A stretch of 64,000 nucleotides of DNA from an uncultured bacterium (GCA_902802585.1 CADCMR010000006.1:1-64000), one strand, 5' to 3'; counted from the first letter of the stretch, positions 7,570 through 15,903 are shown. The notes: a model not told the origin generated them from the letters alone. A program made the numbers and translations.

Positions 7570-7667
7570 TGTGAGTTATCCTTTCTTGATTCTAAAATTT
7601 TGGTCGGAAAACACGGGTACGGACGGTACAGGGCGGACGACCTGCCCCAGCCCGAAATCCTCCATAT

Positions 7668-7696
7668 AAAATACAGTCTTAATCAGGGAAAAGCAA
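7668..7696 (-). promoter_or_regulatory. Promoter of lemA
   Basis: Minus strand TTGCTT (7691-7696), 17-base spacer, TATTTT (7668-7673). Confidence 0.6.
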
Positions 7697-7805
7697 GCCC
7701 GTCCGGCTAAAAAAATTGATTTTTTCCATCGACCGCCCCGGACCGCATCATTCCGTCCGTCCAGTGATTTGTTACAAAATTTCGCTGTTAATCAAGCTTT
7801 TGCTA

Positions 7806-7834
7806 TTGACTTTTTCGCATTCGCGCAGTATGTT
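7806..7834 (+). promoter_or_regulatory. Promoter of the esterase lipoprotein gene
   Basis: TTGACT (7806-7811), 17-base spacer, TATGTT (7829-7834). The leader is about 90 bases and ends in GGAGGAACAATC before the ATG. Confidence 0.65.
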
Positions 7835-7930
7835 AACGCATGAATTGCACCTTTCCCGGCATTCCCCCCTCAAAACCATGCCGGGAACCGTGCGGAAACA
7901 CAATCAATCAATTTTCATGGAGGAACAATC

Positions 7931-10297
7931 ATGAAAAAAAGTATCTGCATGCTCGGCTGCGCCATGATCGGCGTGCTGGCTGCATGCTCGTCCGACTCCG
8001 CCTACAAACCGGCCGATCCGGCACTCGTGGCGGCGGCCGACGCGGCCGTGATCACCCCGAGCGAAGAAGTGTCCGCCCAGATCCAGCAGAGATTCGCCAA
8101 TGAACTGCGGATCCTGAGGGAGAACAATATGACGCGGGAAACCATCAAGGACGCAGACGGCAGCATGTGGTACTGCCAGGGCGTCTACAATGAGGACCAG
8201 CCCGGCAAGCCCGCCATCGTCGTCTTCCTGCACGGCATCGGCGAACGCGGCGACGAAAACCTCGCCTCCATCCGTCTCGCCGTCCCCGACATTGTGAAGC
8301 AGATCAAGGACGCCAAGCAGAAAGTCATCCTCCTCGCTCCTGAATGCCCGAGCAGCCAGCTCTGGGCTCCGCTCCATCGCGGCGGCGCCGGCGCGAAGCT
8401 GACCGAGAAGCCCGCGCAGGCGCTCGGACTTGTCCCGGTCCTCATCCAAAAGAAAATCAAGGAATTTGACGCCGATCCCGACCGCGTCTACATCACCGGT
8501 CTCTCCATGGGCGGCTACGGCACGTGGGACCTTATCTCCCGTTACGGCACCGACCTCTTCGCGGCGGCGATGCCCTGCTGCGGCGGCGGTGATCCCGCGC
8601 AGGCGGAAGCCAAGCTGAAAGACCTCCCGATCTGGATCTTCCACGGTGGAGCCGATCCGACCGTGCCCGTGATGCTCTCCCGTCGCATGTACACCGCACT
8701 GAAAGACGCCGGCAACGACGACGTGTTCTACAAGGAATATCCCGGCGTGCAGCATGACTGCTGGACGCAGACCTACCGCAACCCCGAAGCCTGGAAATGG
8801 CTGTTCTCGCAGAAGCGCGGCGTCAAGTCCGACGTCCGCCCGGAACAGGGCGAAGTCGTGAAGGTCACGCAGCAGGAATTTGAATCCGCGGGCGGCTTCG
8901 GCGGTCGCGGCGGTCAGCGCCCCGGCGGTCAGGGCGGACAGCGTCCGCAGGGTCAGGGCGGCTTCGGTCAGGGCGGTCAGCGTCCGCAGGGCCAGGGCGG
9001 CTTCGGTCAGGGCGGTCAGCGTCCACAGGGGCAGCAGGGTCAGAATCCCCAGCGCGCCCGCGACCTCCAGATCATCCGCGACAACGACCTGAAACAGCTT
9101 GAATACACGACCGACGCGGGCCACAAGGTGTGGTATTGCGAAGGCGCCTATAACATGAACGCCACGGGCAAGCCCGCCATCCTGCTCTTCCTCCACGGCG
9201 GCGGCGAACGCGGCAACGACACCGACAACGCCAGCCAGGTCCGCCTGGGCCTCCCAGCCATCATCCGCGCGATCAAGGCCGATCCGTCCCGCAAGGTCGT
9301 CGTCCTCGCTCCGCAGTGCCCGAGCAGCCAGTCCTGGGGCGGCATGGGTCGCCTCCCCGAAGACGGCTCCGCCGCGATCGACATCCTTCCGAAGCTCATT
9401 GAGCAGAAGATCAAGGATTACGGCGCCGATCCGGACCGCGTCTACATCACCGGTTTCTCCATGGGCGGCATCGGCACCCTCGAAATGTGCGCCCGCAGAC
9501 CCGACCTCTACGCGGCGGCAGTCGCGATCTGCTGCGGTGGTTCCCAGTCCCAGGCCGACAAGATGGTCTATATCCCGACCCAGCTCCACCAGGGCGCCGA
9601 TGACCCGACGGTCCAGCCTGCCCGTACCCGCGCATTCTTCGACATGCTGAAGAACGCCGGCAACACCAAGGTCACGTACAAGGAATACCCCGGCGTTGGA
9701 CACAACTCCTGGGACAACGCCTATGCTGATCCGAACACCTGGACCTGGCTCTTCGCGCAGAAGCGTGATCCGCAGCGTCCTGTGCCCCAGATTCAAGCTC
9801 AGGCACAGCCTCAGGGCGGTCAGCGTCCCGCCGGTCAGCCCGGCATGGGCGGCTTCGGACAGGGCGGTCAGCGTCCCGCCGGTCAGCCCGGTCAGGGCGG
9901 CTTCGGACAGGGCGGTCAGCGTCCCGCCGGTCAGCCCGGTCAGGGCGGCTTCGGCGGCGGTCAGCCCGGCATGGGCCAGGGCGGCTTCGGACAGGGCGGT
10001 CAGCGTCCCGCCGGTCAGCCCGGCATGGGCCAGGGCGGTCAGCAGGGGCAGCGTCAGCGTCGTCAGGGTCAGGGCGGCCAGGGCGGCTTCGGTCAGGGCG
10101 GCCAGGGCGGCTTCGGCCAGGGCGGACAGCGTCCGCAGGGCCAGCAGGGTCCCAGAGCCAACGTCAACACCGTGACTGACATCCAGACCAAGTTCCCGGA
10201 AGAGTACAAGGAAGCCCAGAAGCTCCGCCAGACGGATCCTGCGGCGTATCGCGCGAAAATCCGTGAACTCCAGGGCAAGCTCACCACTGCTAACTGA
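7931..10297 (+). CDS. Lipoprotein with two tandem alpha/beta-hydrolase (esterase) domains and Gly/Gln-rich linkers
   Basis: 788 residues. The signal peptide MKKSICMLGCAMIGVLAAC ends in a lipobox (LAAC). Domain 1 (about 60-300) has VVFLHGIGERGD, the nucleophile elbow GLSMGG near residue 192, the acid loop FHGGADPTVP and the histidine in GVQHDCW. Domain 2 (about 380-620) repeats the plan: LLFLHGGGERGN, GFSMGG near 510, GADDPTV and GVGHNSW. Both keep a full Ser-Asp-His triad, as in the PHB-depolymerase/feruloyl-esterase-like family. Repetitive linkers rich in Gly, Gln, Arg, Pro and Phe follow domain 1 (about 320-375) and domain 2 (about 620-735). A helical tail with YKEAQKLRQTDPAAYRAKI closes the protein. 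A surface-anchored esterase acting on plant or mucin polymers is likely; the substrate is unknown. Confidence 0.88.
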   Translation: MKKSICMLGCAMIGVLAACSSDSAYKPADPALVAAADAAVITPSEEVSAQIQQRFANELRILRENNMTRETIKDADGSMWYCQGVYNEDQPGKPAIVVFLHGIGERGDENLASIRLAVPDIVKQIKDAKQKVILLAPECPSSQLWAPLHRGGAGAKLTEKPAQALGLVPVLIQKKIKEFDADPDRVYITGLSMGGYGTWDLISRYGTDLFAAAMPCCGGGDPAQAEAKLKDLPIWIFHGGADPTVPVMLSRRMYTALKDAGNDDVFYKEYPGVQHDCWTQTYRNPEAWKWLFSQKRGVKSDVRPEQGEVVKVTQQEFESAGGFGGRGGQRPGGQGGQRPQGQGGFGQGGQRPQGQGGFGQGGQRPQGQQGQNPQRARDLQIIRDNDLKQLEYTTDAGHKVWYCEGAYNMNATGKPAILLFLHGGGERGNDTDNASQVRLGLPAIIRAIKADPSRKVVVLAPQCPSSQSWGGMGRLPEDGSAAIDILPKLIEQKIKDYGADPDRVYITGFSMGGIGTLEMCARRPDLYAAAVAICCGGSQSQADKMVYIPTQLHQGADDPTVQPARTRAFFDMLKNAGNTKVTYKEYPGVGHNSWDNAYADPNTWTWLFAQKRDPQRPVPQIQAQAQPQGGQRPAGQPGMGGFGQGGQRPAGQPGQGGFGQGGQRPAGQPGQGGFGGGQPGMGQGGFGQGGQRPAGQPGMGQGGQQGQRQRRQGQGGQGGFGQGGQGGFGQGGQRPQGQQGPRANVNTVTDIQTKFPEEYKEAQKLRQTDPAAYRAKIRELQGKLTTAN
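8929..9045 (+). repeat. 39-base in-gene tandem repeat (Gly/Gln linker 1)
   Basis: Near-identical units encode the 13-residue pattern GQRPQGQGGFGQG, at least two full copies plus partial ones, in frame within the esterase lipoprotein. Confidence 0.8.
9814..10050 (+). repeat. 48-base in-gene tandem repeat (Gly/Gln linker 2)
   Basis: Units begin at 9814, 9862 and 9910 with exact 48-base spacing, and a further copy begins at 9994 after a 36-base insertion. Each encodes GGQRPAGQPGQGGFGQ or a close variant. Such arrays can change copy number by slippage without breaking the frame. Confidence 0.85.
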
Positions 10298-10334
10298 TCC
10301 GAATCGGGTTTCCCGATTTAACATCACCTTCGAC

Positions 10335-10371
10335 GCCAACCGGATTTCGACACGATCCGGTTGGCTTTTTT
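10335..10371 (+). terminator. Terminator after the esterase lipoprotein
   Basis: Inverted repeat GCCAACCGGAT / ATCCGGTTGGC with a short loop, then a run of six or more T. Confidence 0.9.
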
Positions 10372-10435
10372 CCGGTTCCTGCCGCGAATCGTGAGGCGGA
10401 ATGACACGGAATCGCGTTTTTTTTCGATTTCCGGC

Positions 10436-10463
10436 TTGTTTTTCCCGAAAAAGGCAATATATT
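10436..10463 (+). promoter_or_regulatory. Promoter of the ferredoxin gene
   Basis: TTGTTT (10436-10441), 16-base spacer, TATATT (10458-10463). Confidence 0.65.
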
Positions 10464-10506
10464 AACTGATGCCTTACCACCTTAACCCTAAACAAGGAGT
10501 ACTACA

Positions 10507-10680
10507 ATGGCTGCAAAAGTCGATAAGAGCAAATGCGCCGGCTGCGAATCCTGCGTCGGAGCCTGCCCCGTCAACGCGATCTCCATGAAAGACGGCGCTG
10601 CCGAAGTCAACGAAGCCGATTGCGTCGGCTGCGGCGCCTGCGCTGGCGAATGCCCCTGCGAAGCGATCACGGTTGAGTAA
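10507..10680 (+). CDS. 2[4Fe-4S] ferredoxin
   Basis: 57 residues. It has two classical cluster motifs: CAGCESCVGACP near residues 10-21 and CVGCGACAGECP near 38-49. This is the clostridial-type low-potential ferredoxin. It starts at ATG with AAGGAG seven bases upstream, has its own promoter and terminator, and is therefore a single-gene unit. In an anaerobe it would collect electrons from pyruvate or similar oxidoreductases and pass them to hydrogenase; the window's [FeFe] hydrogenase operon (58163-62337) is a plausible partner. The partnership is inferred. Confidence 0.95.
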   Translation: MAAKVDKSKCAGCESCVGACPVNAISMKDGAAEVNEADCVGCGACAGECPCEAITVE

Positions 10681-10707
10681 TCATCCAAAAGCTTCCATGC
10701 AAGACGG

Positions 10708-10734
10708 AACCCGGCTGAACGGTCGGGTTTTTTT
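10708..10734 (+). terminator. Terminator after the ferredoxin gene
   Basis: AACCCG-(10 bases)-CGGGTT hairpin followed directly by TTTTT. Confidence 0.85.
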
Positions 10735-10808
10735 GTGTCCGGAGGATGCGTCTTGCGGGATTTTCTCCTCAAAGCTTGTCCCCCGCTCTTGTTTTTTACG
10801 ATTCCGGG

Positions 10809-10836
10809 TTGATTTTTCCTGACAATGCAGTATATT
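10809..10836 (+). promoter_or_regulatory. Promoter of rpsD
   Basis: TTGATT (10809-10814), 16-base spacer, TATATT (10831-10836), continuing as TATATTATAT. Confidence 0.7.
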
Positions 10837-10930
10837 ATATCACTCGTTTTGTGCGGCCGGCCCCCGGGATACTGGAGCTTGACGCCTGCCGCGCAGTAAA
10901 ATAAACCCTTCTTGAGAAAGGACACATGGG

Positions 10931-11542
10931 ATGAAACAAGGTCAAGCAAAACACAAAATCTGCCGCCGTATCGGCTACTGCATCTGGAACATGCCGAACT
11001 GCCCCACCGTGAAGGGCCGCGCCCGTACCTACGCCGCCGGTCTCCAGGGCAAGAACGCGCACCGCAAAAAACTCACCGCCTACGGCGAAATGATGCTTGA
11101 AAAGCAGAAACTCAGAGCCCACTACGCGCTCACCGAAAGCCAGCTCCGCGCCGCGTACCTCTACGCCAAGCGCATCGAAGGCAAGACCAACGAAATCATG
11201 ATGCAGCGCATCGAAACCCGCCTCGACAGCATCGTCTATCACGCCGGTTTCGCGCCCACCATCTTTGCCGCCAAGCAGTACGTCAGCCACCGCCACATCC
11301 TCGTGGACGGCAAGATCGTCGACCGCGCCTCCTACATCGTGAAGCCCGGTCAGGTCATCTCCATCAACGCTGAAAAGTCCCCGAAGATCGCCGAGATCGC
11401 CAAGTCTGTCACGACCGAAGCCCCGGCCTATTTCGAGGTCGACAAGGAACAGCTCAAGATCAAGCTCGTCAGCCTTCCCACCATCGATGCGATTCCGTTC
11501 TCCGTCGAATCCATGCGCGTGGTCGAATACTACGCCCGCTGA
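10931..11542 (+). CDS. rpsD: 30S ribosomal protein S4
   Basis: 203 residues, the normal S4 length. The N-terminal region keeps a cysteine set (KICRRIGYCIWNMPNCPTVKG), suggesting a zinc-binding S4 form. The RNA-binding S4 fold is seen in RLDSIVYHAGFAPTIFAAKQYVSHRHILVDGKIV. S4 is a primary 16S rRNA binder and a translational regulator in many bacteria. Here it stands alone, with its own promoter and terminator, away from the rpsM-rpsK-rpoA cluster where it usually sits. GAAAGGA lies about 11 bases upstream, a rather long spacing. Confidence 0.96.
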   Translation: MKQGQAKHKICRRIGYCIWNMPNCPTVKGRARTYAAGLQGKNAHRKKLTAYGEMMLEKQKLRAHYALTESQLRAAYLYAKRIEGKTNEIMMQRIETRLDSIVYHAGFAPTIFAAKQYVSHRHILVDGKIVDRASYIVKPGQVISINAEKSPKIAEIAKSVTTEAPAYFEVDKEQLKIKLVSLPTIDAIPFSVESMRVVEYYAR

Positions 11543-11567
11543 TCCTGACAGTTTTTTCTGTTTCTTC

Positions 11568-11605
11568 AACCGTTCGGACCATCCCCGTCCGGACGGTTTC
11601 TTTTT
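11568..11605 (+). terminator. Terminator after rpsD
   Basis: AACCGTTCGGAC / GTCCGGACGGTT hairpin (one mismatch) followed by TTCTTTTT. Confidence 0.85.
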
Positions 11606-11796
11606 GGTTGGAAACAGCGGATCGGCTCCCGAAAAAAGCGAAGCGGTCCATGCCCGTCTTATTTGACGGGACATCATTCGGACGGGAGCCCGGCGCGTTT
11701 CTCTTCCGACAGACAGGGAAAAGAGTCAGATCATATTCGGGAATTATAGCTTTTCAAAACCTTTATCCTGCCCTTTTTCTGTATCATCGCAATCCT

Positions 11797-12723
11797 TTAC
11801 GAGCCGAACGCGACCAGCAGGAGCACGACGGGAAAGGAAATCGGGATCAGGATCACGTCCGCGACGACCGCCGACGGGAACCAGAGGACTTTCCAGCAGA
11901 TCACCCCGAACGAAGGGGATCCGCTGGACTCGTCGCCTCCATAACCTATGATTTCCTTCATCGCCAGGGAACGCCAGTAATCCTGCTTCGTTTCCCGAAG
12001 CCATTCCTCGTCGAACGGCATGAGGCTATTACTGCACAGGAGCTCATAACGGTTGCCGTTCATCGCATAGGGGAACATGCGGTACCGATCCCAGCCGCTT
12101 CTTTTTTCCTCCGGGAGTCCCTCGTCGCCCCGATGCCACACGATGAGCCGGAAAGACTGGGACAGGTACGGCAGGTCATTGGGATGCACGCGGAGATGAA
12201 TCGTCTCGCCCTCGCCGACCGGCAATTCGTCGACAAATGCTTCGAACTCGAACTGAACAACGGAAAGATCCGTTACCTCGTCCGGGGAAAGAAATCTCAT
12301 ATCGTTAGAAAATTTTCTCCTATCGTTATCCAAATATTCATCGGGCGGCAGAGGATAAAGCGGCATGACCTTTGCGCGCGGGGCGTCCGGGGCGGTCTCC
12401 ACGACCATATTGCACCGGACCAGGTCTTCCGGCAGGGGAATCAGCGGGATGCGTTTCTCATAGTCCTTGACCGAAGTCCATGCCGGCACCAGGTGAAGCC
12501 CCCCGTAAAACGGCAGATAGTTATACTCCTTCGTCCGCTTGCCCGTGAGGATGATCTCGTCGCAGCCGGGCGACATCTCGTAGCGGTATTCGCTGAAATG
12601 CGTCCGGGTCGTGCCGAGGTTCTGAATGACCGACATCGTGCAGCAGCCGGTGCAATAGAATCCCGCCGCCATGATGAGCACGGCAAAGAGGAAATTGCGG
12701 ACAAGTGTTTTTTCCCAGGTCAT
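11797..12723 (-). CDS. Putative lipoprotein, YceK/YidQ-like, paralog 1
   Basis: 308 residues. The N-terminal hydrophobic segment ends in a cysteine cluster (YCTGCCTMSVIQNLGTT), suggesting lipidation. The middle has ILTGKRTKEYNYLPFYGGLH and WTSVKDYEKRIPLIPLP. The C-terminus VICWKVLWFPSAVVADVILIPI resembles the closing hydrophobic region of YceK/YidQ lipoproteins. It is clearly homologous to the next gene upstream (12862-13857) over its full length. CGGAG precedes the ATG. It has its own TTGTTT-16-TATAGT promoter, copied together with the gene. Function unknown; an outer-membrane or periplasmic location is likely. Confidence 0.7.
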   Translation of the reverse strand: MTWEKTLVRNFLFAVLIMAAGFYCTGCCTMSVIQNLGTTRTHFSEYRYEMSPGCDEIILTGKRTKEYNYLPFYGGLHLVPAWTSVKDYEKRIPLIPLPEDLVRCNMVVETAPDAPRAKVMPLYPLPPDEYLDNDRRKFSNDMRFLSPDEVTDLSVVQFEFEAFVDELPVGEGETIHLRVHPNDLPYLSQSFRLIVWHRGDEGLPEEKRSGWDRYRMFPYAMNGNRYELLCSNSLMPFDEEWLRETKQDYWRSLAMKEIIGYGGDESSGSPSFGVICWKVLWFPSAVVADVILIPISFPVVLLLVAFGS

Positions 12724-12755
12724 GTTATTGCTCCGTATGACTGTGTTGCTGTCAT

Positions 12756-12783
12756 ACTATATCACAATAATCCGAAAAAACAA
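12756..12783 (-). promoter_or_regulatory. Promoter of lipoprotein paralog 1
   Basis: Minus strand TTGTTT (12778-12783), 16-base spacer, TATAGT (12756-12761). Confidence 0.6.
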
Positions 12784-12861
12784 GCTGAACTAAAAAACAG
12801 AGGATTGCGAAAAAAAAGGCGTGAAAGAATGTCTGCCACTGTTGAGAAACCGTCCTCTGCG

Positions 12862-13857
12862 TCAACGGGTGGGCGGATCGATCATGAATGCGATCGGGAT
12901 GATGGCGTAGTACGGCAGGGCAATCACGTCCACGACGAGCGCCGTCGGAAACCACAGGACCTTCCAGCAGACCGCTGCCACCGTGGGAGTGCCGCCGGAA
13001 CCGCTGTATTCGTCCCGTATTTCCGCCGCCTGGTTCTCCCGGAAGGGATACAGGCTGTCCGACGCCAGAAGCTCGCGGCGGTCGCCATCCGAGGTCCGGG
13101 GAAACATGAGATAATCTCTGATGTCCGAATCAGCATAGCCCGTGCTCTCCACAACAGCGTATCCATACGGGAAAAAGTAGATGCTGCTCCGGTCCCGTCC
13201 GCCGAATAAAGGAAATGGAGAACCGATCGCCGCGGCCTCGCCCGTTCCTCCGGCGCGGACCAGCCGGATGCGGAACGGCTTGGCGAGATACGGCAGGTCT
13301 TTCGGGCGCACCTTCAGGCGGAGCGTGTCGCCTTCGCTGAGCGGGAACTTGTCGGCAGTTGCCGTGAACTCGAAGATCCCATCGACATAGCCGGAATGAC
13401 TGCTTCCTTCCATGACATAGAATGGGTCAATCTGGCGCATGACGGGATTTTTGGAGATATTCTCGCCATCGTTTTGAAGGAGGGAAAAAGGCGCCAGGTA
13501 CGTCACGGGCGGAGCGGCCGGGTCGGTCTCCACGATCAGATCGCAATGGCGAAGGTTTCCCGGCATGGGGTCCAGCGGGATGCGTTCTTCGTAATCCGAG
13601 ATGGAAGTCCACGCCGGCTTTCGATGAAGCCACCCGTAAAACGGCAGATAGTTGTATTCCGTTTTCCGTTTGCTCGTAAGGATGACCTCGTCGCGCCCGG
13701 GCGACAGCTCGTAGCGGTAATCGCAGAAAGACGTATACGTCGTGCCGAGGCTTTCGATCACCGACATGCACGCACATCCGCCGCCGAAACACAACAGGAT
13801 GCAGCAGCCGATCGCCGAAAACAGGATGTCGCGGACGCGTGCGTTCTTCCATGTCAT
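12862..13857 (-). CDS. Putative lipoprotein, YceK/YidQ-like, paralog 2
   Basis: 331 residues, homologous to its downstream neighbour. Shared landmarks are MTW at the start, a cysteine-containing signal (FGGGCACMSVIESLGTT), a Y-R-Y-E-L/M-S-P-G segment, EYNYLPFYGWLH, DYEERIPLDP and the C-terminal VCWKVLWFPTALVVDVIALP. It carries an extra stretch near residues 190-260 with GGRDRSSIYFFPYGYAVVES that paralog 1 lacks. The CGGAG ribosome site and promoter are nearly identical to those of paralog 1, so the duplication included the control region. Function unknown. Confidence 0.7.
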   Translation of the reverse strand: MTWKNARVRDILFSAIGCCILLCFGGGCACMSVIESLGTTYTSFCDYRYELSPGRDEVILTSKRKTEYNYLPFYGWLHRKPAWTSISDYEERIPLDPMPGNLRHCDLIVETDPAAPPVTYLAPFSLLQNDGENISKNPVMRQIDPFYVMEGSSHSGYVDGIFEFTATADKFPLSEGDTLRLKVRPKDLPYLAKPFRIRLVRAGGTGEAAAIGSPFPLFGGRDRSSIYFFPYGYAVVESTGYADSDIRDYLMFPRTSDGDRRELLASDSLYPFRENQAAEIRDEYSGSGGTPTVAAVCWKVLWFPTALVVDVIALPYYAIIPIAFMIDPPTR

Positions 13858-13889
13858 TTTTTCGCTCCGTGTGATGATGTCGTCAGCAT

Positions 13890-13917
13890 ACTATATCACA
13901 AAAAACAAAAAAAACAA
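13890..13917 (-). promoter_or_regulatory. Promoter of lipoprotein paralog 2
   Basis: Minus strand TTGTTT (13912-13917), 16-base spacer, TATAGT (13890-13895). The -10 and the bases after it match those of paralog 1. Confidence 0.6.
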
Positions 13918-14027
13918 CCTAAATAAAAAAATCAGCGGATTGCGAAAAAAACGGCGTAAATATGGATATCCATGAACCGAGCAAAAACCTTTACTGTTCC
14001 CCGGTAGTTTCAACGCCGCCGGGCATA

Positions 14028-14378
14028 TCACAGAAGCGTGATTGCAATGCGTTTCCCGCAGGCGTGTGCGAAGCGTGCAATTGTGGAATAGGATACGTTC
14101 TTTCTGCCGCGCTCGATCGCCGCGATGTAGGACTGCTTCGTTCCCATGCGTTTTGCGAGTTCCTCCTGCGTAAGCCCTGCCTCTTTGCGCGCCTTGTGGA
14201 GCTCCATGACGAGCTGCATGTGGGAAAGCTGTTCGTTCACCTCGTCCTTGTTGGCGGGATCGGAGTACCAGGCCCATCTTTCCTCGCTGTCCTTCGTGTA
14301 TTTGTCCGGATGGACCTTCAGGTCGTCGAGGAATGATTCGAGCTGTTTGTCCGTCATTTCATCCGCGCGGTCTTTCAT
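14028..14378 (-). CDS. higA: HigA-type antitoxin (XRE helix-turn-helix)
   Basis: 116 residues. The C-terminal half is an XRE DNA-binding domain: LHKARKEAGLTQEELAKRMG, KQSYIAAIERGRKNVSYSTI and IARFAHACGKRIAI. The N-terminal half is acidic (MKDRADEMTDKQLESFLDDL) and probably wraps the toxin. The start at 14378 overlaps the toxin stop as ATGA, so translation is coupled; a TTG-type start further up would lie inside the toxin gene. It is expected to bind the operon promoter at 14758-14785 and neutralise the toxin. Confidence 0.88.
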   Translation of the reverse strand: MKDRADEMTDKQLESFLDDLKVHPDKYTKDSEERWAWYSDPANKDEVNEQLSHMQLVMELHKARKEAGLTQEELAKRMGTKQSYIAAIERGRKNVSYSTIARFAHACGKRIAITLL

Positions 14379-14725
14379 GATACAAGTCCTTTCTGGATAA
14401 GCCATTTCAACGTTTTTCGCGCGATGGCCATTTCCCGTTGGGGTATTTCCTGGGTTTTCTTGACATATCCGTGAATGGCATAAACCCGGTTTTCGAGTCC
14501 GTAGACATAGAATATCCGGATGTTTCCTGCCTGAATGATACGGATCGCGAACAGGTCCTCTCCCTGGATTTTTTCCGCGTAAGGGTAGGAAAGCGTCCCG
14601 TCTCTTTCAAGGAGAAAAACGATCCCGTTAAGCTCTTTCTTGACGTCTCCCGACTGTTCGCGCATGAAATCTTTCACGGAAGGAAACATGATGAACGTCT
14701 TTTTCTTTTCAGGTTGCGGATTCAT
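14375..14725 (-). CDS. higB: HigB/RelE-like toxin (Gp49 family)
   Basis: 116 residues. The sequence ELNGIVFLLERDGTLSYPYAEKI, DLFAIRIIQAGNIRIFYVYG and VYAIHGYVKKTQEIPQREMAIARK matches the Gp49-like/HigB toxin group, ribosome-dependent mRNA interferases. The K-K-T-Q-E-x-P motif near the C-terminus is typical. The gene comes first and the antitoxin second, the usual HigBA order. No strong ribosome site is seen before ATG 14725; ATG 14689 (FPSVKDF) is an alternative start. Confidence 0.88.
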   Translation of the reverse strand: MNPQPEKKKTFIMFPSVKDFMREQSGDVKKELNGIVFLLERDGTLSYPYAEKIQGEDLFAIRIIQAGNIRIFYVYGLENRVYAIHGYVKKTQEIPQREMAIARKTLKWLIQKGLVS

Positions 14726-14757
14726 AATATGCCGTTTTTTTCTCGTTTATCTCTGTA

Positions 14758-14785
14758 AATATATCCTCGAACATATAAAAATCAA
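14758..14785 (-). promoter_or_regulatory. Promoter of higBA
   Basis: Minus strand TTGATT (14780-14785), 16-base spacer, TATATT (14758-14763). The surrounding ATAT-rich palindromic stretch could hold the HigA operator. Confidence 0.6.
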
Positions 14786-14882
14786 GTCGATTTCCACCTC
14801 TTTTTGTGATTTTAAGAGAAAATGCGTGGCAACGAATCCTTGCGCAGGGGTTGGGGTATCGGCAGTTTTTTCCGTTTCCGGC

Positions 14883-14910
14883 TTTCATTTCCTGAAAAAT
14901 GTAGTATATT
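14883..14910 (+). promoter_or_regulatory. Promoter of hisG
   Basis: TTTCAT (14883-14888), 16-base spacer, TATATT (14905-14910). The -35 is weak and the -10 strong. Confidence 0.55.
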
Positions 14911-14958
14911 ATATACTCCGTTATCATTCAGAGAACAAACCATAGAGGAGACCCTGCT

Positions 14959-15855
14959 ATGCTGGAAGATGAAGAAGATAAAAAGAAACTGATCCTCGGC
15001 ATCCCGAAAGGAAGCCTCGAAGCCGCCACGACCGCGCTTTTCGCGAAAGCCGGCTACAATATCAAGATAGATTCCCGCTCGCTGTATCCCGAAATCAATG
15101 ACAAGACGATTAAGTGCATGCTGCTGCGCGCGCAGGAAATGGCGATGTTCGTGGAGGAAGGCATGCTCGACTGCGGCCTGACCGGATCCGACTGGATCCG
15201 AGAGACCGGGGCAAACGTGGTGGAAGTGTGCGAGCTGGTTTACGGCAAGGTCGGACGCAACCCGCTGCGCTGGGTGCTTGCCGTGCCGGAGCATTCGGAC
15301 ATCAAGAATGCTTCCGACCTGGAAGGCAAGCGCATCGCGACGGAAGCCGTCGGCATGACGAAACGCTATCTGGACGAACACAACGTGAAGAACGTGCGCG
15401 TGGACTTCTCCTGGGGCGCGACCGAAGTTAAGCCGCCTCGTTTCGCCGACGCGATCGTGGAGATCACGGAAACCGGCAGCAGCCTGCGCGCGAACCACCT
15501 GAAGATCATCGACGAAATCTGCACCTCGACGACGCGCTTCATCGCGAACGAGAATGCCATGAAGGATCCCGTCAAATCAGCGAAGATCCAGCGCATCGCC
15601 ATGCTGCTGAAAGCGGTCCTGAACGCCGAAGGCAAAGTCGGGCTCATGCTCAACGTGCAGGAAAAGGACCTGGACAACATCCTGAAGAAACTTCCTGCGC
15701 TCCAGCGCCCGACCGTGTCCCCGCTCTCCGAAAAGGGCTGGTTCGCGCTGAACACCATCGTGGACGAAATGGTGGTGCGCGACCTGATCCCGCAGCTGAA
15801 GGAGCTGAACGCTACGGGCATTGTGGAATTCCCGCTGAACAAGCTGGTCGACTGA
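14959..15855 (+). CDS. hisG: ATP phosphoribosyltransferase, long form
   Basis: 298 residues, the size of the long HisG form with its own regulatory domain. It catalyses the first step of histidine synthesis, joining ATP and PRPP. Landmarks are LGIPKGSLEAAT, LRAQEMAMFVEEGMLDCGLTGSDWI, the PRPP loop ITETGSSLRANHLKI, and the C-terminal ACT-like domain (PALQRPTVSPLSEKGWFALNT). Such forms are usually inhibited by histidine and need no HisZ. It is separate from hisH-hisA at 48484-49853. GAGGAGACC precedes the ATG, and a terminator follows at 15875. Confidence 0.95.
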   Translation: MLEDEEDKKKLILGIPKGSLEAATTALFAKAGYNIKIDSRSLYPEINDKTIKCMLLRAQEMAMFVEEGMLDCGLTGSDWIRETGANVVEVCELVYGKVGRNPLRWVLAVPEHSDIKNASDLEGKRIATEAVGMTKRYLDEHNVKNVRVDFSWGATEVKPPRFADAIVEITETGSSLRANHLKIIDEICTSTTRFIANENAMKDPVKSAKIQRIAMLLKAVLNAEGKVGLMLNVQEKDLDNILKKLPALQRPTVSPLSEKGWFALNTIVDEMVVRDLIPQLKELNATGIVEFPLNKLVD

Positions 15856-15874
15856 GTGCAAAAAAGCAAACATG

Positions 15875-15903
15875 GAGCAGACCTTCAACGGCCTGCTCTT
15901 TTT
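15875..15903 (+). terminator. Terminator after hisG
   Basis: GAGCAG-CC / GG-CTGCTC hairpin followed by TTTTT. It contains an in-frame ATG (15872) for the next gene, which argues that the real start of that gene is downstream. Confidence 0.75.

Larger units (their letters stand above)
7570..7930. other. Divergent promoter region, no gene seen
   Basis: The 361-base spacer between lemA (minus) and the esterase lipoprotein (plus) is AT-richer than its surroundings. It holds one promoter for each side and no frame with coding character. Nothing else was recognised. Confidence 0.6.

Noticed and set aside
8893-10150. CRISPR array
   Set aside because: The repeats are in frame, code for Gly/Gln-rich peptide, are unevenly spaced and have no unique spacers.
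7904-10495. An 863-codon open frame on the minus strand opposite the esterase lipoprotein
   Set aside because: Antisense of the Gly/Gln repeats; the peptide is repetitive (Leu-Thr-Ala) and has no start signals.
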